This document shows, in pieces, positions 41,669 to 51,673 of a DNA stretch of 64,000 nt (positions are counted from its first letter, which is position 1; every line of letters starts with the position of its first letter). Made by a program: the position numbers and the translations under genes. The DNA comes from Betaproteobacteria bacterium. Lineage in GTDB: Bacteria; Pseudomonadota; Gammaproteobacteria; Burkholderiales; Rhodocyclaceae. Where the stretch lies: NCBI GenBank assembly GCA_009779265.1, contig WREP01000009.1:1-64000 (forward strand), read 5' to 3'. Below the pieces are notes generated by a model that ran no database searches, had not been told where the DNA came from, and saw only the letters and a program-made list of their open reading frames with translations.

Positions 41669-42871
41669 ATGTACGCAGAACGTGTCCTTTCCGGCATGCG
41701 CCCGACCGGCGCTCTCCACCTCGGCCATTATCACGGCGTGTTGAAGAACTGGGTCAGGCTCCAGCATGACTATCCCTGTCTCTTCTTCGTCGCCGACTGG
41801 CACGCGCTGACCACGCAATACGACGATCCGCGCGGCATCGAGCAGGCATCCTGGGATATGCTGATCGACTGGTTGGCGGCGGGCGTCGATCCGGAAAAGG
41901 CGACCCTCTTCATCCAGTCGCAGGTGATCGAACACGCCGAACTGCATCTCTTGCTGTCCATGATGACGCCGCTCGGCTGGCTCGAACGGGTGCCGACCTA
42001 CAAGGACCAGCAGGAAAAGCTGGCCGGCAAGGATCTGACCACCTACGGCTTTCTCGGCTATCCGCTCCTGATGAGCGCCGATATCCTGATCTACCGCGCC
42101 GACAAGGTGCCGGTCGGCGAGGATCAGATTCCGCACGTCGAATTCACCCGCGAGCTGGCGCGGCGCTTCAATCATCTGTATGGCCGCGAGCCGGGTTTCG
42201 AGGAAAAGGTCGAGGCGGCGCTGGCGGCGCTCAATAGCAAGAATCGCCGCGCCTACAAGGAAGCGCGCACCCGCTTCCAGCAGAATGGCGACCGCGAGGC
42301 GCTGGCGCGCGGCAAGGCGTTGCTCCAGGAAATCGCCGGCCTGCCGGCCGTCGACCGCGAGCGTCTGGCCGGTTCCCTCGAAGGCAGCGGCAAGATGATC
42401 CTGGTCGAGCCGGGCTACCTGCTGACCGAGGAAGCGAAAATGCCCGGCCTCGACGGCCAGAAAATGTCCAAGTCCTACGGCAACACCATTACCCTGCGCG
42501 AGCCGGAAGAATCGGTGGCGCGCAAGGTGCGCGCCATGCCGACCGACACCCAGCGCGTGCGCCGCAACGATCCCGGCGACCCGGAACGCTGCCCGGTGTG
42601 GCAACTGCATCAGGTTTATACCGATGCGGCGACGCGCGAACAACTCGGCCAGGGTTGCCGGACGGCCGGCATCGGTTGCCTCGACTGCAAGCAGCCGGTG
42701 ATCGACGGCATCCTGCGCGAACAGGCGCCGATGCGCGAACGTGCCCAGATCTATCTCGATCAGCCGGCGCTGCTGCGCGACATCGCCGCCGCCGGTTGCG
42801 ACAAAGCGCGCGAACTGGCGCGCGAAACCCTGCGCGACGTGCGCGCCGCGATGGGTCTGGCCGCCTGCTGA
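41669..42871 (+). CDS. trpS: Tryptophanyl-tRNA synthetase
   Basis: A 400-residue class I synthetase charging tRNA-Trp. The HIGH-type motif is GALHLGHYHG (residues 15-24) and the KMSKS motif is GQKMSKSYGN near 268. At 400 residues it is longer than the roughly 330 of E. coli, with an extra segment before KMSKS (NKN-like RRAYKEARTRFQQNGD); longer forms are common in betaproteobacteria. It follows the M50 gene by 6 bases. Confidence 0.95.
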   Translation: MYAERVLSGMRPTGALHLGHYHGVLKNWVRLQHDYPCLFFVADWHALTTQYDDPRGIEQASWDMLIDWLAAGVDPEKATLFIQSQVIEHAELHLLLSMMTPLGWLERVPTYKDQQEKLAGKDLTTYGFLGYPLLMSADILIYRADKVPVGEDQIPHVEFTRELARRFNHLYGREPGFEEKVEAALAALNSKNRRAYKEARTRFQQNGDREALARGKALLQEIAGLPAVDRERLAGSLEGSGKMILVEPGYLLTEEAKMPGLDGQKMSKSYGNTITLREPEESVARKVRAMPTDTQRVRRNDPGDPERCPVWQLHQVYTDAATREQLGQGCRTAGIGCLDCKQPVIDGILREQAPMRERAQIYLDQPALLRDIAAAGCDKARELARETLRDVRAAMGLAAC

Positions 42872-42908
42872 TGCAGGGTAATCGCATGAATGCCATTGTC
42901 GTGGCAGG

Positions 42909-43029
42909 CAACCCCTCCCCGACCCTCCCCTACGCTGCGCGCAAGGGAGGGAGAAAACCCGTGGCGCGCGCAGGCTGCGGCTCCCTCCCTTTCGGGCGAA
43001 GCCCGAAGGGGAGGGGTGGGGAGGGGTGG
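42909..43029. repeat. GC-rich intergenic repeat with inverted arms
   Basis: ACCCCTCCCCGACCCTCCCC (42911-42930) pairs with GGGGAGGGGTGGGGAGGGGT (43010-43029) in 18 of 20 positions. An inner hairpin TTCGGGC-GAA-GCCCGAA lies near 42991-43007. The same TTCGGGC core recurs after rluB. Confidence 0.6.
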
Positions 43030-43079
43030 TTTCTAATGGCATTGGCATTCGCGCGATCGCCCCGCCTGCGGATGCCGGG

Positions 43080-43919
43080 ATGAACACCGCCGTCGACATC
43101 CGGGAGGCGGCGTCGGCCGATCCGGTGGCGCTGATTTATGGTCAGCCGCTGGAACAGTTGCCGCTCGATCTCTACATCCCGCCGGATGCACTGGCGGTGA
43201 TGCTCGACGCCTTCGAGGGGCCGCTCGACCTTCTGCTTTATCTGATCCGCAAGGCCAATGTCGACATCCTCGACATTCCGATGGCGCCGCTGACCCGCCA
43301 GTATTTCGACTACATCGAGAACCTGCGCGCCCGCAATCTCGAACTGGCGGCGGATTATCTGGTGATGGCGGCGATGCTCATCGAGATCAAGTCGCGCACC
43401 TTGCTGCCGCGCCCGAAACTGCCCGGCGGCGAGGAGCCGGAAGACCCGCGCGCCGAACTGGTGCGCCGGCTGATGGAATACGAGCAGATGAAAATCGCCG
43501 GCCACAAGCTGGACGAGCAGCCGCAGGCCGGACGCGAATTCTTCTGGGTCGAAACCCTGGTCGAAAAGTCGCTGCATGTGCGCCAGCCGGAAGTCTCGGT
43601 CGCCGATCTCAAGGAAGCCTGGCTGGCGATCATCCGCCAGGCCGGCCTGAAAAAGCACCACAAGATCGCCCGCGAGGAACTGTCGGTGCGCGAGCACATG
43701 GCCATCATCCTGCGCGCCTTGCGCGAGCGCGGCGATTTCGTCCGCTTCGAGAGCCTGTTCGCGGCGGAAATGGGCGTGCCCGGGCTGGTCGTGCATTTTC
43801 TGGCGCTGCTCGAACTGGCCCGCGAAAAAATGGTCGAGATGACCCAGAGCGAAGCCTTTCAACCCATTTACGTGCGAGTATTCGACGGTGGAACCGAGCC
43901 AGGTCAAGAAAATTCTTGA
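43080..43919 (+). CDS. scpA: Segregation and condensation protein A
   Basis: A 279-residue kleisin that bridges SMC heads with ScpB in chromosome condensation. Typical parts are [45 protein letters not shown] and a C-terminal winged helix. The start at 43080 ([10 protein letters not shown]) is preferred over GTG at 43026, which lies inside the repeat. It overlaps scpB by 32 bases. Its partner smc is 16 kb downstream in this window. Confidence 0.92.
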   Translation: MNTAVDIREAASADPVALIYGQPLEQLPLDLYIPPDALAVMLDAFEGPLDLLLYLIRKANVDILDIPMAPLTRQYFDYIENLRARNLELAADYLVMAAMLIEIKSRTLLPRPKLPGGEEPEDPRAELVRRLMEYEQMKIAGHKLDEQPQAGREFFWVETLVEKSLHVRQPEVSVADLKEAWLAIIRQAGLKKHHKIAREELSVREHMAIILRALRERGDFVRFESLFAAEMGVPGLVVHFLALLELAREKMVEMTQSEAFQPIYVRVFDGGTEPGQENS

Positions 43920-44436
43920 AGCGGCGCTGCTCGCCGCGCGCGAGCCGATGACGCCGCACGATATGCGCAAGATGTTCGCCGACGAACTGTCCGCCGACAC
44001 CCTGCGCAAGCTGCTCGACGAATTGCGCGAGGAATGGGCCGAACGCCCGGCGGAACTGATCCAGTTGGCCTCCGGCTGGCGCTTTCGCACGCGGGCCGAG
44101 TACATGCCCTATCTGGAGCGCCTGAATCCGGAAAAACCGCCAAAATATTCCCGCGCCCTCTTGGAAACCCTGGCCATCATCGCCTACCGCCAGCCCGTCA
44201 CGCGCGGCGACATCGAGGAAATACGCGGCGTCGCGGTCAATGCCAATGTGATTCGCACGCTGGAAGAACGCGGCTGGATCGACGTTGTCGGCCACCGCGA
44301 AACGCCGGGCCGGCCGGCGCTCTTGGCCACCACCAAACAATTCCTCGACGACCTCGGCCTCTGCGCCTTGAGCGAATTGCCGCCGCTGGAACAAATCGGA
44401 CAGACTTTGGAGTTGCATCATGAAAACCCCCAATAA
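43888..44436 (+). CDS. scpB: Segregation and condensation protein B
   Basis: A 182-residue winged-helix protein that dimerises on ScpA. Conserved segments are [43 protein letters not shown] and [24 protein letters not shown]. It starts with GTG inside scpA and overlaps rluB by 17 bases. Confidence 0.93.
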   Translation: MEPSQVKKILEAALLAAREPMTPHDMRKMFADELSADTLRKLLDELREEWAERPAELIQLASGWRFRTRAEYMPYLERLNPEKPPKYSRALLETLAIIAYRQPVTRGDIEEIRGVAVNANVIRTLEERGWIDVVGHRETPGRPALLATTKQFLDDLGLCALSELPPLEQIGQTLELHHENPQ

Positions 44437-45376
44437 ACCCACATCCCCCCGCCCGTCGCAAAAGAACGGCGCGGAAACCTCCGCCGCCGGCCGCCGTGGC
44501 CGGCAGGAAGAACGTTTGGAAAAAGCGCCAGCCAAAGCGCCAAGCCCACGCCGTCAGGGCGTCGTTCCGGGCGGCCGCGCCAATCGCGGCGCCATCGGTC
44601 GCAACGGCAAACCGCTGGTCGAAGCCAAGCCGGAGCGTCTGCAAAAGGTGCTGGCCCAGGCCGGCGTCGGCTCGCGGCGCGAAATGGAAGAATGGATCAT
44701 CGCCGGCAAGGTCAGCGTCAATGGCGAAACCGCCACCATCGGCCAGTCGGTGGTGCCGACCGACAAGGTGAAAATTGGCGGTCGCCTCATCAACATCCGC
44801 TTCACCGGCAGCGCCCGGCCGCCGCGCGTGCTGCTCTACCACAAGCCGGAAGGCGAAATCGTCTCGCGCGACGACCCGGATGGCCGCCCCTCGGTATTCG
44901 CCGCCCTGCCGCGCCTGCGCGGCGGCCGCTGGATCGCCGTCGGCCGCCTCGATTTCAATACCTCCGGCCTCTTGCTCTTCACCACCTCCGGCGATCTAGC
45001 CAATCGCCTGATGCACCCGAGCGCGGAACTGGTTCGCGAATACGCCGTGCGCGTCCTCGGCGAACTGACGCCGGAAGCGCAGCGCCAACTGTGCGAGGGC
45101 ATTGAGCTGGAAGACGGCCCGGCGGCCTTCACCCGGCTGGTCGACGCCGGCGGCGAAGGCGCCAACCGCTGGTATCGCGTCAGCCTCTTCGAGGGGCGCA
45201 ACCGCGAAGTGCGCCGCATGTTCGAAGCCGTCGGCTGCACCGTCAGCCGCCTCATGCGCGTCCGCTACGGCCCCTTCGCCCTGCCGCCGCAACTGAAGCG
45301 CGGGCGGGCGCGGGAATTGGCGGAGGACGAAGTCAAGGCGCTGCTGCGCGAATTGGGGAAAAAGCCGGAAGCGTGA
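44420..45376 (+). CDS. rluB: 23S rRNA pseudouridine synthase B
   Basis: A 318-residue enzyme of the RsuA/RluB family modifying 23S rRNA (U2605 in E. coli). A long basic Pro/Lys/Arg-rich N-terminus (about 70 residues) precedes an S4 domain ([20 protein letters not shown]) and the catalytic [12 protein letters not shown] with Asp near 176. The C-terminal [14 protein letters not shown] is diagnostic. It ends the run begun by the PHP gene. Confidence 0.92.
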   Translation: MKTPNKPTSPRPSQKNGAETSAAGRRGRQEERLEKAPAKAPSPRRQGVVPGGRANRGAIGRNGKPLVEAKPERLQKVLAQAGVGSRREMEEWIIAGKVSVNGETATIGQSVVPTDKVKIGGRLINIRFTGSARPPRVLLYHKPEGEIVSRDDPDGRPSVFAALPRLRGGRWIAVGRLDFNTSGLLLFTTSGDLANRLMHPSAELVREYAVRVLGELTPEAQRQLCEGIELEDGPAAFTRLVDAGGEGANRWYRVSLFEGRNREVRRMFEAVGCTVSRLMRVRYGPFALPPQLKRGRARELAEDEVKALLRELGKKPEA

Positions 45377-45391
45377 CGCGACGGCGCCTTA

Positions 45392-45439
45392 CTCCCTTAC
45401 TTTCGGGCAAAGCCCGAGGGGGAGGGGCGGGGAGGGGTA
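45392..45439. repeat. GC-rich intergenic repeat, short copy
   Basis: TTCGGGCAAAGCCCGA followed by GGGGAGGGGCGGGGAGGGG repeats the right half of the element upstream of scpA. It may act as the rluB terminator hairpin but lacks a T run. Nothing else is recognised between it and the rimP promoter. Confidence 0.55.
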
Positions 45440-45562
45440 ACGGCGGTTAATCCCGGCCATCGCGCCCGGATGTGGCGCGGCTTGTCCAACCTACGATCCT
45501 TGCGCGAGGTGGGGAGATCACGGGCGTGACGCCCGGCGAGGGCAGATAGTCCGCCGGATTCA

Positions 45563-45591
45563 TTTACCTGAAGGCGCAAACCCTTTATAAT
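45563..45591 (+). promoter_or_regulatory. Sigma-70 promoter of the rimP-nusA-infB operon
   Basis: TTTACC and a perfect TATAAT are separated by 17 bases, about 80 bases ahead of rimP. Two terminator-like hairpins lie between it and the gene. Confidence 0.7.
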
Positions 45592-45607
45592 CCGCGGGTT
45601 TTTCCTT

Positions 45608-45634
45608 CCGCCGTCTCTGGCGGGCATCTTTTTT
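45608..45634 (+). terminator. First terminator-like hairpin in the rimP leader
   Basis: CCGCC/GGCGG with a 6-base loop is followed by GCATCTTTTTT. It lies downstream of the promoter, so it could attenuate the operon or be overcome by NusA-dependent control. Confidence 0.4.
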
Positions 45635-45640
45635 CACGAG

Positions 45641-45665
45641 ATGGGCGTTGCGCCCATTTTTTATT
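45641..45665 (+). terminator. Second terminator-like hairpin in the rimP leader
   Basis: ATGGGCG-TTG-CGCCCAT is followed by TTTTTTATTT and ends 8 bases before the rimP ATG. It is strong for a leader element. Its function as attenuator is inferred. Confidence 0.5.
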
Positions 45666-45672
45666 TGTGGTC

Positions 45673-46113
45673 ATGGATTTGAACGCGCTGATCGAAACGA
45701 CCGTAAGCGGTCTGGGCTATGAGCTGGTGGACATCGAGATGTCGCCGCGTGGCCGCCTTGTTCGCGTCTTTATCGACGCGCCGGGCAAGGAAAGTGGCGT
45801 CGACATCGAGGATTGCACCCGCGTCTCCAACCAGTTGACGCGCGTTTTCGAGGTCGAGGGCGTTGATTACGAGCGCCTCGAAGTCTCTTCGCCGGGACTC
45901 GATCGCGTGGTCAGGAAAGCCGAGGATTTTGAGCGTTTCGTTGGGCGGGACATTCAGATCAAGCTGCGCATTCCGCAGGGCAATCGCCGCAATTTTCAGG
46001 GCGAGCTGCTCGGCCTGAAGGATGGCAAGGTTGGCCTGCGCCTGGAAAAAGATGAAGTGGAACTGGAATTCGCCCATATCGAGAAGGCACGTCTGGTGCC
46101 GCGTTTCGACTGA
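45673..46113 (+). CDS. rimP: Ribosome maturation factor RimP
   Basis: A 146-residue 30S assembly factor. Conserved parts are GYELVDIEMSPRGRLVRVFID, VDIEDCTRVSNQL and YERLEVSSPGLDR. The start at 45673 (MDLNALIE) follows a GTG at 45667 used by the track; the ATG fits the family. First gene of the nusA operon. Confidence 0.93.
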   Translation: MDLNALIETTVSGLGYELVDIEMSPRGRLVRVFIDAPGKESGVDIEDCTRVSNQLTRVFEVEGVDYERLEVSSPGLDRVVRKAEDFERFVGRDIQIKLRIPQGNRRNFQGELLGLKDGKVGLRLEKDEVELEFAHIEKARLVPRFD

Positions 46114-46134
46114 AGAATCAGGAGGTTGTAGCCC

Positions 46135-47607
46135 ATGAGCCGTGAAATTTTGCTGTTGGTCGATGCCCTGGCCCGCGAGAAGAACGTCGGCAAGGAAATC
46201 GTTTTCGCCGCCCTGGAGATGGCGCTCGCCTCCGCGACCAAGAAGCGCATCCACGACGAGGCCGACGTGCGTGTGTCGATCGATCGCAATACCGGCAATT
46301 ACGATTCCTTCCGTTGTTGGCGGGTGGTGGCCGATAGCGAGTATGTCAATGAATTCATGGAAATTCCGCTGTCGGAGGCGCAGAAGGACGATCCCGAAAT
46401 CGAGGCCGGCGATGCGCTGGAGGAGCCGCTGGAACCGATCGACTTCGGCCGCATCGGCGCCCAGGCTGCCAAGCAGGTGATTCTGCAAAAAATCCGCGAC
46501 GCCGAGCGCGAGCAGATTTTGACCGATTTCCTGGAGCGCAAGGAGCACGTCGTTTCCGGCACCATCAAGCGCATGGAACGCGGCAACGCCATCGTCGAGG
46601 CTGGCAAGATCGAGGCCCTGCTGCCGCGCGACCAGATGATCCCGAAGGAAAACCTGCGCGTCGGCGACCGCATCCGCGCCTATCTGCTGCGCATTGACCG
46701 CGGCGCCCGCGGCCCGCAGATCATCCTGTCGCGCACGGCGCCGGAATTCGTCATCAAGCTGTTCGATCTGGAAGTGCCAGAAATCGACGACGGCCTGATG
46801 GAGCTCAAGGCTTGCGCCCGCGATCCCGGCCTGCGCGCCAAGATCGCCGTCAAATCGAACGATCCGCGAGTCGATCCGATCGGCACCTGCGTTGGTCTGC
46901 GCGGCTCGCGCGTTACCGCCGTGCGCAACGAGATTGGCGGCGAGAATATCGACATCGTGCTGTGGTCGGCCGATCCGGCGCAATTCGTGATCGGCGCGCT
47001 GTCGCCGGCCGAGGTTTCCTCCATCGTTGTCGATGAGGAAAAGCATGTCATGGATGTCGTCGTCGACGAGGACAATCTCGCCATCGCCATCGGCCGCAAC
47101 GGCCAGAATGTCCGCCTCGCTTCCGAATTGACCGGCTGGACCATCAACCTGATGACCCAAGACGAATCGGTCAAGCGTTCCGAGGCGGAGTGCGCGGTGA
47201 CCCGCCTCACGTTCATGGAAAAGCTCGACATTGACGAGGAACTGGCCGATCTCCTGATCGAGGAAGGCTTCGCGACGCTGGAGGAAGTGGCCTACGTGCC
47301 GCTGGCCGAAATGCTGGAAATCGAGGGGCTGGACGAGGATATCGTCAACGAATTGCGCAATCGCGCGCGCAATGTCCTGCTGACCGAGGCCATCGTCATC
47401 GAGGAGAAGCTGGATGGCGTCGCCGAGGATCTGATCGGCCTCGAGGGCATGACGCGGGAACTGGCCGCCACCCTGGCCGAACACGAAGTCAAGACGCGTG
47501 ACGACCTCGCCGAACTGGCGGTGGATGAACTCACGGAAATGACCGGCATCGACGAAGAGCGTGCCAAGGAACTTATTCTCAAGGCACGGGCTCACTGGTT
47601 CGAGTGA
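46135..47607 (+). CDS. nusA: Transcription termination/antitermination protein NusA
   Basis: A 490-residue RNA polymerase-associated factor: an N-terminal polymerase-binding domain ([18 protein letters not shown]), S1 domain ([19 protein letters not shown]), two KH domains ([35 protein letters not shown]) and two C-terminal acidic repeats. AGGAGG precedes the start. Length is normal. Confidence 0.95.
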   Translation: MSREILLLVDALAREKNVGKEIVFAALEMALASATKKRIHDEADVRVSIDRNTGNYDSFRCWRVVADSEYVNEFMEIPLSEAQKDDPEIEAGDALEEPLEPIDFGRIGAQAAKQVILQKIRDAEREQILTDFLERKEHVVSGTIKRMERGNAIVEAGKIEALLPRDQMIPKENLRVGDRIRAYLLRIDRGARGPQIILSRTAPEFVIKLFDLEVPEIDDGLMELKACARDPGLRAKIAVKSNDPRVDPIGTCVGLRGSRVTAVRNEIGGENIDIVLWSADPAQFVIGALSPAEVSSIVVDEEKHVMDVVVDEDNLAIAIGRNGQNVRLASELTGWTINLMTQDESVKRSEAECAVTRLTFMEKLDIDEELADLLIEEGFATLEEVAYVPLAEMLEIEGLDEDIVNELRNRARNVLLTEAIVIEEKLDGVAEDLIGLEGMTRELAATLAEHEVKTRDDLAELAVDELTEMTGIDEERAKELILKARAHWFE

Positions 47608-47625
47608 GCGGGGAGGTAGCAACAT

Positions 47626-50370
47626 ATGTCCGCAACAACTGTTTCACAATTCGCCGTTGAACTGAAAATGCCCGTCGCGGCCCTGCTCGAACAACTGGGC
47701 AAGGCCGGCGTGGGCAAGCCCGGGGGCAACGATTCCTTGACCGACCAGGACAAGACGCGCCTGCTCGATTATCTGCGCCGCGCTCACGGCGACGATTCCA
47801 AGGCCAAGATCACCCTGACGCGCAAGCAGACCTCGGAGATCAAGACCACCGACGATCGCGGCCGCGCCCGCACGGTGCAGGTCGAAGTGAAGAAGAAGCG
47901 CGTCCTGGTCAAGCGCGATGTCGCCGACCAGCCGCTGGAAGCCGAGATCGCCGAGGTTGCCGAGGAGGAGGTCGTTGCCGAGCCGGTCGCTGAGGCGCCG
48001 GTCGAGACGCCCGTCGAGACGCCCGTCGAGGTATCCATCGAGGCGCCGGAGCCGGTCGTCGAGGCAGCGCCGGAGCCGGTCGTCGAAGCCGAACCGGAAC
48101 AGCAGGACGAACCCGCCGCCGAGCCGGAAGCGCCGAAATCGGCCAAGCCGGCCAAGCTGCCGGCGGTGGATCGCGCCGCCATCATCGGCGAGCGGGAATT
48201 GCGCCTGCGCGAGGATCAGGCTCGCCGTTCCAGCCGCCTGCGCGAGGTGCAGGAGCGCGAACTGCGCGATAAGCAGGCGCGCGAAGTCCAGTTGGCGCAG
48301 AAGCGCCAGGAGGCCGAAGCCGCTGCCGCCGCCGCCAAGCTCGCCGAGCAGGCCAAGCAGCAGGCAGCCGCCCAGGCCAAGGCGCAGGAAGCGCCGGCGG
48401 GCGACAAGGGAACCTTGCACAAGCGTGCCGACGCGCCGGCCAAGGATGCCAAGAAGGGCGGCAACGGCCGTGACGATGGCCGGAAGAAGCCGGGCATCAA
48501 GACCCGTTCGGCCGATACCGGCTCGTCGTGGAAGAGCGGCCGTGGCGGCCACAAGAAGCACGGCCACGGCGACGAAGGCCAAGGCAGCTTCCAGGCGCCG
48601 ACCGAAACCGTCGTCCGCGAAGTGCATGTGCCGGAAACCATCTCGGTTTCCGATCTGGCGCACAAGATGGCGATCAAGGCCATTGAGGTCATCAAGGTGA
48701 TGATGAAGATGGGTTCGATGGTCACCATCAACCAGGTGCTCGACCAGGAAACGGCCATGATCGTGGTCGAGGAAATGGGCCACAAGGCGTTCGCCGCCAA
48801 GCTCGACGATCCCGACGCCTTCCTCGCCGACAGCGCCGAGCAGAAGGACGCGCCGTTCGAGTCGCGGCCGCCGGTGGTCACCGTCATGGGTCACGTCGAT
48901 CACGGCAAGACATCGCTGCTCGACTACATCCGCCGCACCAAGGTGCAGGCCGGCGAATTCGGCGGCATCACCCAGCACATCGGCGCCTATCACGTCGAAA
49001 CCGGGCGCGGCATGATCACCTTCCTCGACACGCCGGGCCACGAGGCATTCACGGCCATGCGGGCGCGCGGCGCCAAGGCCACCGACATCGTCATTCTGGT
49101 CGTCGCCGCCGACGATGGCGTCATGCCGCAGACCAAGGAAGCCATTCACCATGCCAAGGCGGCCGGTGTGCCGGTGGTGGTGGCGGTCAACAAGATGGAC
49201 AAGCCGGAGGCCAATCCCGACCGCGTCAAGCAGGAACTGGTTGCCGAAGGTGTGATTCCCGAGGAATACGGCGGCGATTCGCCCTTCTGCCCGGTTTCGG
49301 CCAAGAAGGGCATGGGCATCGACGAATTGCTCGAACAGGTACTGTTACAGGCCGAAATTCTCGAATTGAAGGCGCAGAAGCAAACGCCGGCCAAAGGTCT
49401 GATTATCGAAGCCCGTCTCGACAAGGGACGTGGCGCCGTCGCCACCATGCTCGTCACTTCCGGCACCCTGCGCCGTGGCGACGTGGTGCTGGCCGGCCAG
49501 GTTTTCGGCAAGGTGCGCGCCATGCTCGACGAAAACGGCAAGCCCATCGCCGAGGCCGGGCCGTCGATTCCGGTCGAAATTCTCGGCCTCTCCGATGTGC
49601 CGGCCGCCGGCGAGGAAGCCATCGTTCTCACCGACGAGAAGAAGGCGCGCGAAATCGCGCTCTTCCGCCAAGGCAAGTTCCGCGACGTGAAACTCGCCAG
49701 ACAGCAGGCGGCCAAGCTGGAAAACATGTTCCAGCAGATGGAGGAGGGCGAGGTCAAGACCCTGCCGCTCATCGTCAAGGCCGACGTGCAAGGCTCGCAG
49801 GAGGCGCTGGTGCAGACCCTGGCCAAGCTCTCGAATACCGAGGTCCGCGTCCAGATCATCCACGGCGCGGTCGGCGCCATCAGCGAATCCGACGTCAACC
49901 TGGCCCAGGCTTCCGGTGCCGTCATCATTGGCTTCAACATCCGCGCCGATGCCGGCGCCCGCAAGCTGGCCGAGGGCTTTGGCGTCGATATTCGCTACTA
50001 CAACGTCATCTATGACGCTGTCGACGAAATCAAGGCCGCCTTGTCCGGCATGCTGGCGCCGGAGCGGCGCGAGCAGGTCACCGGCATGGTCGAGATTCGC
50101 CAGGTCTTCCACATTTCCAAGGTCGGCGCCATTGCCGGCTGTTATGTGCAGGAAGGCGTCATCAAGCGCGCCTCGCGCGTCCGCCTGCTGCGCAACCATG
50201 TGGTGCAGTGGGATGGCGAACTGGATTCGCTCAAGCGCTTCAAGGACGACGTCAAGGAAGTGCGTTCCAACTTCGAATGCGGCCTGTCGCTGCGCGGCAA
50301 TAACGACATCCAGGAAGGCGACCAGCTCGAAGCCTACGAAATCCAGGAAGTGGCGCGCACGCTGGCATGA
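47626..50370 (+). CDS. infB: Translation initiation factor IF-2
   Basis: A 914-residue GTPase that places initiator tRNA on the ribosome. An IF2-N domain is followed by a long charged variable region (ETPVETPVE repeats and Glu/Ala/Gln-rich helix, about 105-250). The G domain follows with [11 protein letters not shown] (near 424), [15 protein letters not shown] and NKMD near 521, then the C-terminal fMet-tRNA-binding domains. It overlaps rbfA by ATGA. Confidence 0.95.
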   Translation: MSATTVSQFAVELKMPVAALLEQLGKAGVGKPGGNDSLTDQDKTRLLDYLRRAHGDDSKAKITLTRKQTSEIKTTDDRGRARTVQVEVKKKRVLVKRDVADQPLEAEIAEVAEEEVVAEPVAEAPVETPVETPVEVSIEAPEPVVEAAPEPVVEAEPEQQDEPAAEPEAPKSAKPAKLPAVDRAAIIGERELRLREDQARRSSRLREVQERELRDKQAREVQLAQKRQEAEAAAAAAKLAEQAKQQAAAQAKAQEAPAGDKGTLHKRADAPAKDAKKGGNGRDDGRKKPGIKTRSADTGSSWKSGRGGHKKHGHGDEGQGSFQAPTETVVREVHVPETISVSDLAHKMAIKAIEVIKVMMKMGSMVTINQVLDQETAMIVVEEMGHKAFAAKLDDPDAFLADSAEQKDAPFESRPPVVTVMGHVDHGKTSLLDYIRRTKVQAGEFGGITQHIGAYHVETGRGMITFLDTPGHEAFTAMRARGAKATDIVILVVAADDGVMPQTKEAIHHAKAAGVPVVVAVNKMDKPEANPDRVKQELVAEGVIPEEYGGDSPFCPVSAKKGMGIDELLEQVLLQAEILELKAQKQTPAKGLIIEARLDKGRGAVATMLVTSGTLRRGDVVLAGQVFGKVRAMLDENGKPIAEAGPSIPVEILGLSDVPAAGEEAIVLTDEKKAREIALFRQGKFRDVKLARQQAAKLENMFQQMEEGEVKTLPLIVKADVQGSQEALVQTLAKLSNTEVRVQIIHGAVGAISESDVNLAQASGAVIIGFNIRADAGARKLAEGFGVDIRYYNVIYDAVDEIKAALSGMLAPERREQVTGMVEIRQVFHISKVGAIAGCYVQEGVIKRASRVRLLRNHVVQWDGELDSLKRFKDDVKEVRSNFECGLSLRGNNDIQEGDQLEAYEIQEVARTLA

Positions 50371-50738
50371 AGCAGAAGGCATTCCGGCGCGGCGACCGGG
50401 TCGCGGAGCAGGTGCGCCGCGATCTGGCCGACCTGATTCGCACTGACCTGAAAGACCCGCGGGTTGGCATGATCAGCCTGACGGCGGTCGAACTGACCCC
50501 GGACTACGCCCATGCCAAGGTTTATTTTTCCACCCTGGACACCGGGCATCTGGCCGAGATCGCGCAGGGCTTGCGGCGCGCCGCCGGTTTCCTGCGCCGC
50601 GAACTGGGGCGGCGCATCCACATCCACACCCTGCCCGAACTGCATTTCATCCACGACGACTCCATGGAACGCGGTGCCAGCCTGTCGGCGCTGATCGACG
50701 AGGCCAAGGCGCTTAGCGACCAGACGCCGGAAGATTAG
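50367..50738 (+). CDS. rbfA: Ribosome-binding factor A
   Basis: A 123-residue KH-fold factor for 16S rRNA maturation: [42 protein letters not shown] and [17 protein letters not shown]. It is translationally coupled to infB. truB normally follows closely, but here about 1.8 kb of AT-rich accessory DNA intervenes. Confidence 0.95.
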   Translation: MKQKAFRRGDRVAEQVRRDLADLIRTDLKDPRVGMISLTAVELTPDYAHAKVYFSTLDTGHLAEIAQGLRRAAGFLRRELGRRIHIHTLPELHFIHDDSMERGASLSALIDEAKALSDQTPED

Positions 50739-50811
50739 CGCAAAAACATAGGGCGGAAAAATAGATTGTCGGCGTTTTATTGTCTTTGTTTGGTGGAAGA
50801 GGCATAGAGAT

Positions 50812-50979
50812 ATGGCACACATTGAGACTCGTAGAACTTCTCTGCATCCCTACCTCACTGCTCTCTCCCTGGCGCTGTTCCTCTGCGTTCACCACGCCGC
50901 CGCCCAAATTTCCCGCATCTCTGTCCCCAATCTCACCTTCGGCGCCGAAATCACCGACCTCAGCGCCCACGGAGAATAG
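50812..50979 (+). CDS. Possible small exported protein
   Basis: A 55-codon ORF below the track cutoff. It has a signal-peptide-like N-terminus (basic RRTSLHPYLTA, then LSLALFLCVHHAAAQ with a plausible AAA-Q cut) and a short tail (FGAEITDLSAHGE). No ribosome site is clear, and it may be the head of a truncated exported protein. It lies at the left edge of the rbfA-truB insertion, in the otherwise empty gap 50739-51135. Confidence 0.35.
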   Translation: MAHIETRRTSLHPYLTALSLALFLCVHHAAAQISRISVPNLTFGAEITDLSAHGE

Positions 50980-50982
50980 AAT

Positions 50983-51006
50983 AATAGGGGGCAGGCCGCG
51001 ATTAAT
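50983..51006 (+). repeat. Repeat copy 1 (AATAGGGGGCAGGCCGCG type)
   Basis: About 24 bases nearly identical to two further copies after the lipoprotein gene (direct at 51566, inverted at 51622). The copies bracket that gene and may mark the ends of a mobile segment. Confidence 0.5.
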
Positions 51007-51135
51007 AAAATATGAGTGATAGCACAAATGTCTAGGAGCAAGAATGAAGTAGGGTGTCTGGGTTTGCAAGCTCACTCCGACCTATGTGGCAAAACCGTGT
51101 GTTCCCTATTTCCTTTAAAAAACGACCCCAAAAGA

Positions 51136-51558
51136 ATGGGATTTCACCAATTTGTGCTAATAGCCATACTCTTTAGTGCTTCGTGTCAAAGTGCTACAAA
51201 TGCTATTATGGTTAAGGAAATAGAAGTATACCCGTATATTGCCAATGCCAAACAAGTGGCAAAAGTCAAAGATGGCTATAGGCAAGTCACTATTGGGATG
51301 CATCCTGCAGAAGTCGTCGCAATTATGGGGGAGCCAGATGAAATTCGACCATTATATGAGCCAAACATCACAAGAGAGAAAGTAATTGGTTATACGCATT
51401 GGTATGTACTTCGCCGCCTTGTAAAAAGTGGCAGCTATAATAAAAGAAATGAATCGGTTGTGCGAATTTCGTATGATTTAAACAATCAGGTTATGGCGGT
51501 TGATCAGTGGGGCGTAGAACACAGTTCTGACGGATTGAGCGGAGGCGAAGAAGAATAA
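51136..51558 (+). CDS. Putative lipoprotein with BamE/OmlA-like domain
   Basis: A 140-residue protein. The start at 51136 gives a lipoprotein signal (HQFVLIAILFSASCQSA, lipid-bearing Cys near residue 16). The mature part has VTIGMHPAEVVAIMGEPDEI, typical of the BamE/SmpA/OmlA fold, then THWYVLRRLVKSG. It probably faces the periplasm. AT-rich base use contrasts sharply with infB and truB, and repeats lie on both sides, so transfer is likely. The upstream ORF extension to 51016 looks untranslated. Its function is not that of core BamE, which is usually elsewhere. Confidence 0.6.
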   Translation: MGFHQFVLIAILFSASCQSATNAIMVKEIEVYPYIANAKQVAKVKDGYRQVTIGMHPAEVVAIMGEPDEIRPLYEPNITREKVIGYTHWYVLRRLVKSGSYNKRNESVVRISYDLNNQVMAVDQWGVEHSSDGLSGGEEE

Positions 51559-51565
51559 TGCAACA

Positions 51566-51649
51566 AAGTAGGGGTGGGCCACGATTAATTATCTAGTATG
51601 GCAATGATAGATATCCGTTGCATTAAATCGTGGCCTGCCCCTATTTTTT
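51566..51649 (+). terminator. Inverted repeat copies 2 and 3 forming a terminator-like hairpin
   Basis: GTAGGGGTGGGCCACGATTAA (from 51568) is complementary to TTAAATCGTGGCCTGCCCCTA (51624-51644), and the stem is followed by TTTTTTG. It would end the lipoprotein transcript. Both arms match the repeat at 50983. Confidence 0.55.
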
Positions 51650-51673
51650 GTTGAACGAACAGAAGCAATTGTT

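Noticed and set aside
45661-47625. A 654-codon ORF opposite rimP-nusA
   Set aside because: It is an antisense shadow; the plus strand holds unmistakable rimP and nusA.
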